Source of the DNA: Hydractinia symbiolongicarpus
Taxonomy: Eukaryota; Cnidaria; Hydrozoa; Anthoathecata; Hydractiniidae
Assembly (NCBI RefSeq): GCF_029227915.1
Contig: NC_079880.1
Location: forward strand, 25,351,501-25,415,500
Reading direction: 5' to 3'
Length of the DNA: 64,000 nucleotides
Positions within the stretch are counted from its first letter, which is position 1; each line of letters starts with the position of its first letter. The position numbers were made by a program, and so were the translations under genes. Below are positions 59,455 through 64,000 of this stretch, in pieces. The notes below the pieces were generated by a model that saw only the letters and a program-made list of their open reading frames with translations, was not told the DNA's origin and did no database searches.

Positions 59455-59665
59455 TATTAAAATAAGTCTTCACTGAAGTTCTTGTAGCTACCAACCTTGA
59501 TAGTTTTATGTTCAAATTTTGGCTTTTCAAATTTTCTGATCACATAAATTAAATTGTGATCACTGATGCCTAAAAATCCATGACATAAGTTTTAGAAAAG
59601 GACTGCTAGAAAGAATCAAGTCAATCCAGAGTGCCACTTTTTTCTGTAAAATGCAATGGCTTCAT
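59455..59665 (-). mobile_element. CR1/jockey-type LINE endonuclease scrap
   Basis: Minus-strand reading gives EKSGTLD.ILSSSP, then a frame change, then SDHNLIYVIRKFEKPK and HKTIKVGSYKNFSED, the end of an apurinic-type endonuclease domain. The SDH triad typical of that fold is visible. Probably part of the same dead element as 58690-58925. Confidence 0.65.
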
Positions 59666-59872
59666 AATAAATTGTTTTAGGGAGAGAGTGGAGCCTAATT
59701 TCTTTATTTTTAGACGGCGAACGATGGTGATTTTACATATATATAGCTACATAGAGCTTTTCTTCTTTTACATAGAATTTCAAACGTTAAAAGTAAAATA
59801 CCACATGAACAAAGTAGTTCTTTTTCAATATGACTTACATGCATTATACTCGCTTGTCATGATCAGAGGTCT

Positions 59873-59957
59873 TATTGGGGGTGAAGCATTCTCTGTTGAG
59901 AATGAAATTGAAATACGGATTATTGGGGGTGAAGCATTCTCTGTTGAGAATGAAATA
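59873..59957. repeat. Short tandem duplication
   Basis: TTATTGGGGGTGAAGCATTC plus TCTGTTGAGAATGAAAT occurs at about 59872 and again at about 59921, separated by TGAAATACGGA. The surrounding 136-codon plus frame (59631-60041) has no recognised motif and I do not call it a gene. Confidence 0.8.
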
Positions 59958-60126
59958 CGGATGTGCTATGATAAATATTCACCTATATGTAAAATACCAC
60001 ACTTTGCATTTTTGCTGTTAACCAAGTATAAAAATGTATAGCTATGTCTGAAACCTTCGTGCCATAAATAGCAAAAAAAACGTTGCAAGCTTTGCTAGCT
60101 AGCTAGAGTAGAGAGGCACACCTTCT

Positions 60127-60486
60127 TAGATAGATAGATAGATAGATGTGCATATTTTACATGGCTAGCCTCACAAATATGGAGGGATATACCCTGTCTT
60201 TTATTTCCAGGAGGGGCCATGGCTTAGATGGAGAGTCCTAGAGTATTTAATGCTCATTTTGAGCGACGCAGACCCAATTAGGGCCCGCGCTCTACTAGAC
60301 AACTCCTGGCAACATCCAACGGCCCACACAGTGTGCCATCTTCCCAATTTCCCTCACATGGCTTGGGTTAACCCGGGGCTATGATAACATTCACTCGCCC
60401 ATGTTGAATCGTCGTCAAGAGGAATCGAACCCCGGTCTCCCGCACAGAGTACGAGAGCTATAACCACTAATCTACGGCGCCATTTA
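60127..60486 (-). mobile_element. tRNA-derived SINE, copy 2
   Basis: Minus strand begins near 60486 with a tRNA-like head: A-box-like TAGATTAGTGG, B-box-like GGTTCGATTCC. The body matches copy 1 (1411-1746) to the 3' end, and here the tail is a clean TCTA repeat (plus strand TAGA x5 at 60127-60146). The head is closer to a tRNA than in copy 1, so this copy looks younger. Confidence 0.85.
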
Positions 60487-60629
60487 ATCAATTCTTCTAT
60501 ATATATAGCTAGCTACCTAAAACAGGTTTACTTTTCAGAGGCATCATTAAAGCCAGTGTGTTACCTCTAAGACTTCTTAAATAGTAACAGTCCTATAAGA
60601 TACCTGATAATGAAGGTTAATGAAGTGCA

Positions 60630-60836
60630 GTGATTTTGCAGGTTGATTTTGTTGATTTATGAGACCAGTTTTTGCTGAAGTTAAAAAGGCCAGACTCATC
60701 AACAAGAGCACGATGAATAGCATTAATCCATTTCTGCTTACCACGATCATCTTTGAGAAAAATATAAAATTGAAGTCCTGGATTTTTCAATTTATTAGTA
60801 GCTATTGCAATCAGGAACGCATTAATTCTTAGGCAT
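60630..60836 (-). pseudogene. THAP zinc-finger relic
   Basis: From the ATG at 60836 the frame reads Met-Pro-Lys-Asn, stop, then CVPDCNS, two stops, and after a one-base shift KNPGLQFYIFLKDD and KQKWINAIHRALVD. This is the order of a THAP DNA-binding domain (M-P-x-x-C-x3-C-N, a NPGL-x-F-hydrophobic-F/L strand, KWI-x-AI-x-R). The final Cys-His pair is not clear. Stops and shift show it is non-functional. It sits 79 nt beyond the end of the MADF gene on the same strand. Confidence 0.7.
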
Positions 60837-60914
60837 TGTCCACGACCCACCATCATCGGGACCTATTTATCATCATCATCGCGTGTAAACACTGCACCAA
60901 AAAATGAAACGAAA

Positions 60915-62352
60915 TCAAGACAGACTGTATATTCCATTCAGATATGCAAACTGTCGTGGCAGATTGGGACACAACTCTGTCTGTGTCACATCGGTTGTAC
61001 ACACGTCAAATTCATCCTCCATGTCCCATTCTTGGAGGGTTATTGGTGAATTTTCAAGTGACCCACTCTCCTTGTCAGCTGTATTTTCATTGTAGTCAAA
61101 TTCCTATAATAAATTTGTTTAGACACCATGTACAGAGGAGGAATGGCGAAAAATCGCGTCGCAGTATGAACAACTTTGGAACTTTCCAAATTGTATTGGT
61201 TCTATGGATGGCAAGCACATTGTCATAAAGCAGCCAAAAAATAGTGGATCGTTTTATTTCAATTATAAAGGCACTTTCAGCATTGTTCTGCTCGCCCTTG
61301 TCGACGCAAATTACAAATTTATTTACGTTGATGTGGGTTGCAACGGCAGGATTAGTGATGGAGGGGTGTATCAAAATTCTACACTTTCAAAAGCCATACA
61401 CGACAACGTTGTCAATATTCCACCCCAAAGGTTAGTAGGAAACGGGGAATATTTACTACCACATGTCATAGTCGCAGATGATGCTTTTCCGCTAAAAAAA
61501 TATATCATGAAACCCTATGCGTTTCGAGGCTTATCTCGTGAGAAACGAATTTTCAACTACCGATTAAGCAGAGCGCGCCGTATAGTAGAAAATGCTTTTG
61601 GGATATTAGCAAATAGATTTCGCGTTTTTTTGTCACCAATGTTGCTATCACCCGAAAATGTAGAGAAAGTCACGCTAGCATGTTGCGCACTTCACAATTT
61701 TCTTTGTGAGAAAACACCCTCAGAGTATTCACCACCAGGGTCATTTGATGTTGAAAATTTGGAAAATGGTTCCGTCCACAGTGGTGAATGGCGTTCACAA
61801 ACACAAAGAGGAATGGAGTCGATTAATTTCGCTGGAAGCAACAACTACAAAAATGATGCGAAAGATATCAGGGATAAATTTTGTGCGTACTTTAACTCCA
61901 CCGGTGCTGTTCCATGGCAAGAAAAATTTGTCTGAAATTTATACCCACCAGCGAAGAAGTTGTTTTTCTTGGGACGATGGAGTCACGTAGGAATAGCAAG
62001 GACTGAAAGTATGGCCATTTACTTTCGTAAACATCATCTCGTCCTGCTCCACTTTTGTTGCTGTTGTTTACTTTCTTCAATTCTGCGCTGAAATAACTTC
62101 GCAGTGTATTTATTTTACTCCTCACTACTTTCTCTAAAAAGAAAAACAGATCATAAAAACATGCACGTTTTTCTTTTCTCATCCAAACCATTCGAAATAA
62201 CACAAACCTTCCATTCCTAGTCTACCTTTGAATATCTCATAACTTTTTGCCTTCTCGTTTCTGTCCTTATAGAAAGGGGATTTAACATCCCACAAACTGG
62301 GCTGGCTTCTCCAAATCTCAATAAAATTTTCGGTTGCTTCTTGCGTCTTCAT
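60915..62352 (-). CDS. MADF-domain protein, partner gene of a Harbinger element
   Basis: Exons in coding order: 62352-62208, 62133-61949, 61103-60915; 172 aa, phases consistent. MADF is a Myb/SANT-like DNA-binding fold; such proteins accompany PIF/Harbinger transposases. Residues about 8-95 form the domain: ENFIEIWRSQPSLWDV, PFYKDRNEKAKSYEIF, INTLRSYFSAELKKV, SGAGRDDVYESKWPYF and LLFLRD. The last exon is acidic (SLENSPITLQEWDMEDEFD) and has no BESS motif. Intron 1 uses GTTTGT; intron 2 runs from GTGGGT (61948) to TTATTATAG (61104) and encloses the transposase exon of the opposite strand. Exons 1 and 2 are firm; joining exon 3 is inference from phase and splice signals. Confidence 0.72.
61123..61935 (+). 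CDS. PIF/Harbinger transposase, catalytic exon (HARBI1-like)
   Basis: DDE nuclease of the DDE_Tnp_4 family. An acceptor (AAATTTGTTTAG) ends at 61122, and the frame then runs open to TGA at 61933-61935 (270 codons). It reads TEEEWRKIASQYEQLWNFPN, then MDGKH with the first catalytic Asp at 61207, NSGSFYFNYKGTFSIVLLAL, the Asp pair of VIVADDAFPL near 61477-61482, and the Glu of RRIVENAFGILANRFRVF at 61588. The three catalytic positions are intact. The N-terminal helix-turn-helix exon expected upstream was not found, so the gene may be truncated or its first exon distant. I chose 61123 rather than the inner Met because the residues before it are family-like. Confidence 0.88.
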   Translation, partial: TPCTEEEWRKIASQYEQLWNFPNCIGSMDGKHIVIKQPKNSGSFYFNYKGTFSIVLLALVDANYKFIYVDVGCNGRISDGGVYQNSTLSKAIHDNVVNIPPQRLVGNGEYLLPHVIVADDAFPLKKYIMKPYAFRGLSREKRIFNYRLSRARRIVENAFGILANRFRVFLSPMLLSPENVEKVTLACCALHNFLCEKTPSEYSPPGSFDVENLENGSVHSGEWRSQTQRGMESINFAGSNNYKNDAKDIRDKFCAYFNSTGAVPWQEKFV

Positions 62353-62483
62353 TCTCGGGTGAATTACTTGTTCAAATCTTTGTTTTTATCTATATTTACG
62401 CCTAAACTACATCGCGTGCAACAAACACGTGTGCGAAAACAATGGATTCGATTTAAAACAATAGAAAAAAAATGTCATTGAAA

Positions 62484-62515
62484 AATTAAAAGTTGAACAT
62501 GTTCAACTTTTAATT
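62484..62515. repeat. Perfect 32-bp palindrome
   Basis: AATTAAAAGTTGAACA joined to its exact reverse complement, centred on 62499/62500. It lies 130 nt upstream of the MADF start codon. Confidence 0.9.
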
Positions 62516-62564
62516 CTTAAGGATCATTGGAAATGAGAGTGTAAAAAATGACATTTTCTTCTGT

Positions 62565-62622
62565 ATACACTGTCATTTTTCAATGATAATTGGAAAATGA
62601 TCATTGAAAAATGATAGTGTAT
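62565..62622. repeat. Near-perfect hairpin, 23-bp arms
   Basis: ATACACTGTCATTTTTCAAT plus GAT (62565-62587) and its inverse at 62600-62622 with one mismatch, 12-nt loop. A related GTCATTGAAAAATT occurs at 62474. It may be a sub-terminal part of the Harbinger element or a separate fold-back repeat. Confidence 0.85.
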
Positions 62623-62912
62623 TTCAGCCTTTACTTCATCCGCTGCGGTTGAAATGTAAGCGGACGTCTGTTTCGAACAAGCGATCGCGCATTGAAACTA
62701 GCGGTCGCTTGCTCAAGTCCGCGCCCGTCAGTTAGAATGGAAGTACGCGGGCGCTTGTATTAACTGGCGTTTGCTATTTTTGAAGAAGCAGCCGCTGGTC
62801 TGTTTAATATTTACTTCAGTCCGTGAAATAATCCATCAGATCCATTAAGTTTGTTATCGTCAAATAGTTGAATTCATCAATTTTAAGTATAATATAGTTA
62901 TATATTAAAAGA

Positions 62913-63245
62913 AGAGGTCCGCGTTGTATTGAAATCATTGATGCAGAGGATGTCGAAAAAAGATCAAGAAACGTAATTAAACGACAAATCTATTAAACTC
63001 AGAGCCCTAACGATGTCCATCACACAGACTGAAACGACAATCTCAAGAAATAAGGCTTTTGTATGCACGGAGCTGTAGATAAATACAGTCGGAAGTTATT
63101 ATGGCTGAAGATGGCAACTGCTAACAATGATCCATTGATTACTCCAAATGTCTATATCGAATTGGGGAAGGCTCATAACATTGTTCCTAAACTGGAAGTA
63201 TGGATAGGAACAGTGAAAACATCTGCATTGATGATCTACAGTGTT
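62913..63245 (+). pseudogene. Integrase-core (DDE) relic
   Basis: One frame with three in-frame stops reads EDVEKRSRNVIKRQIY, SPNDVHHTD, GFCMHGAVDKYSRKLLWLKM and NNDPLITPNVYIEL. This matches the first half of an integrase-core domain of the kind carried by transposons (a WHIDG-like Asp motif, here HHTD, then GxVDxYSRKxLWL and NNDP). The second catalytic Asp and the Glu are not seen. Confidence 0.7.
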
Positions 63246-63786
63246 TTTCACTGGGCGTGATGATAGCTTTCAATACATTACTTTCACTTGTAATTAAAAG
63301 TTGAAAAATTTCAGGTTATCTTGGTGGAACACCTTCTTTAAAAAACATGGGGAGAAATGAGCTGTTCGAGTCACATTTGGAAACACACGCGAAATTTTTT
63401 ATTTTCGTTTTTTTACCAATTAAGGCCGTGGGTAAGGAGGCATAAACGTTTAGGTCGATACCCCAAATTTTAGGACAAACATACCTTGATTTATTTTACC
63501 CTTTTTAAGGGTGCTGATCACGATTTTGAATGTTATTAAAACCCGTAGTTTTATTAAATTTTGAAATAATATGTCCTTACTAACAACAAGGGTGATGTAA
63601 TTCCGCTAAAATTACTTTGCCGAACACTGTTTTACTATATAAATTGCTTGCATCAACGTTCTGTAGAATGGCCTAGCCCGTTCAGAGAAATTCAAAATGG
63701 CGAGATATTAAACAGCAAGCAATACCATTTCAGTTTAATCGATACCCGAATATATTAATTATATCCAAATACGGATATATTTCCTG
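63246..63786. other. Intergenic
   Basis: No gene or repeat family recognised. Confidence 0.4.
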
Positions 63787-63788
63787 TA

Positions 63789-64000
63789 CAGTTGACTCTC
63801 TCTATCTCGAACTCGCAAGGGACTAGAAAATTTGTTCGAGATAGAGAAAGTTCGAGATAGAGAAAAATTGACAAAAATTGGATTTTTTCGTAAAAAACGT
63901 ATTTTTAACCTTCAGTGTATCGGGAGTTGATAGAGGTCAATGAGAGATGTTAAAATGTTAATATTCAATGCACAAGACTTCTTCATTTAAAGAAATCGGT
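63789..64000. mobile_element. End of a pogo/Tigger-like DNA transposon, cut by window edge
   Basis: CAGTTGACTCTCTCTATCTC follows a TA dinucleotide (63787-63788, the usual target), and TTCGAGATAGAGAAAGTTCG with a second AGATAGAGAAA comes 45 nt later. CAG start, TA target and repeated TTCGAGATA modules are the layout of pogo/Tigger terminal repeats. No transposase is in view. Confidence 0.65.

Noticed and set aside
59631-60041. 136-codon plus-strand frame with a repeated GGEAFSVENE motif
   Set aside because: The motif is only the local tandem duplication. No similarity or splice context supports a gene.

Overview
The window is about 64 kb of AT-rich, intron-rich animal DNA. The genes have many short GT-AG introns, several at phases that give precise full-length homologues of vertebrate proteins. 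The repeats are typical of early-branching animals: apurinic-endonuclease LINEs ending in GAT repeats, PIF/Harbinger with a MADF partner, copia-like RNase H and pogo-like ends. A cnidarian, perhaps a hydrozoan, is the best guess. That is inference, and no single feature proves it.

I could join exons into five host genes. Coordinates 3444-13635 (+) encode a complete WDR48/UAF1 (18 coding exons, 675 aa). Tail-to-tail with it, 26308-16097 (-) encodes FBXO9 (13 coding exons, 407 aa). After a repeat-rich stretch (26.3-34.9 kb), 34958-42640 (+) encodes an SLC18B1-like major facilitator transporter (16 exons, about 514 aa). Then 45730-45518 (-) encodes a 70-aa cAMP-dependent protein kinase inhibitor (PKI) in one coding exon, and 53405-49552 (-) a FAM8A1-like RDD membrane protein (5 exons, 280 aa). 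WDR48 (deubiquitinase activator), FBXO9 (SCF ubiquitin ligase receptor) and FAM8A1 (HRD1 ER-degradation cofactor) all belong to the ubiquitin system. Nothing in the sequence shows this neighbourhood is more than chance.

The right end (55.9-64 kb) is a transposon graveyard: a perfect 143-bp tandem duplication, a dispersed repeat, a copia-like RNase H relic, fragments of two LINE families, a tRNA-derived SINE, a THAP-domain relic, a Harbinger transposase, an integrase-core relic and the end of a pogo/Tigger-like element. The most unusual object is at 60915-62352. A three-exon MADF gene on the minus strand appears to hold the whole Harbinger transposase coding exon, on the opposite strand, inside its second intron.

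Other structure: a near-complete LINE (28985-32600) and a truncated sister copy inside WDR48 intron 1; a LINE fragment inserted 7 nt from a splice acceptor of FBXO9; a SINE present at both ends of the window in opposite orientation; several minisatellites inside introns; and near-perfect hairpins. Exon boundaries were set by hand from reading frame, splice consensus and remembered family alignments, not by transcripts.
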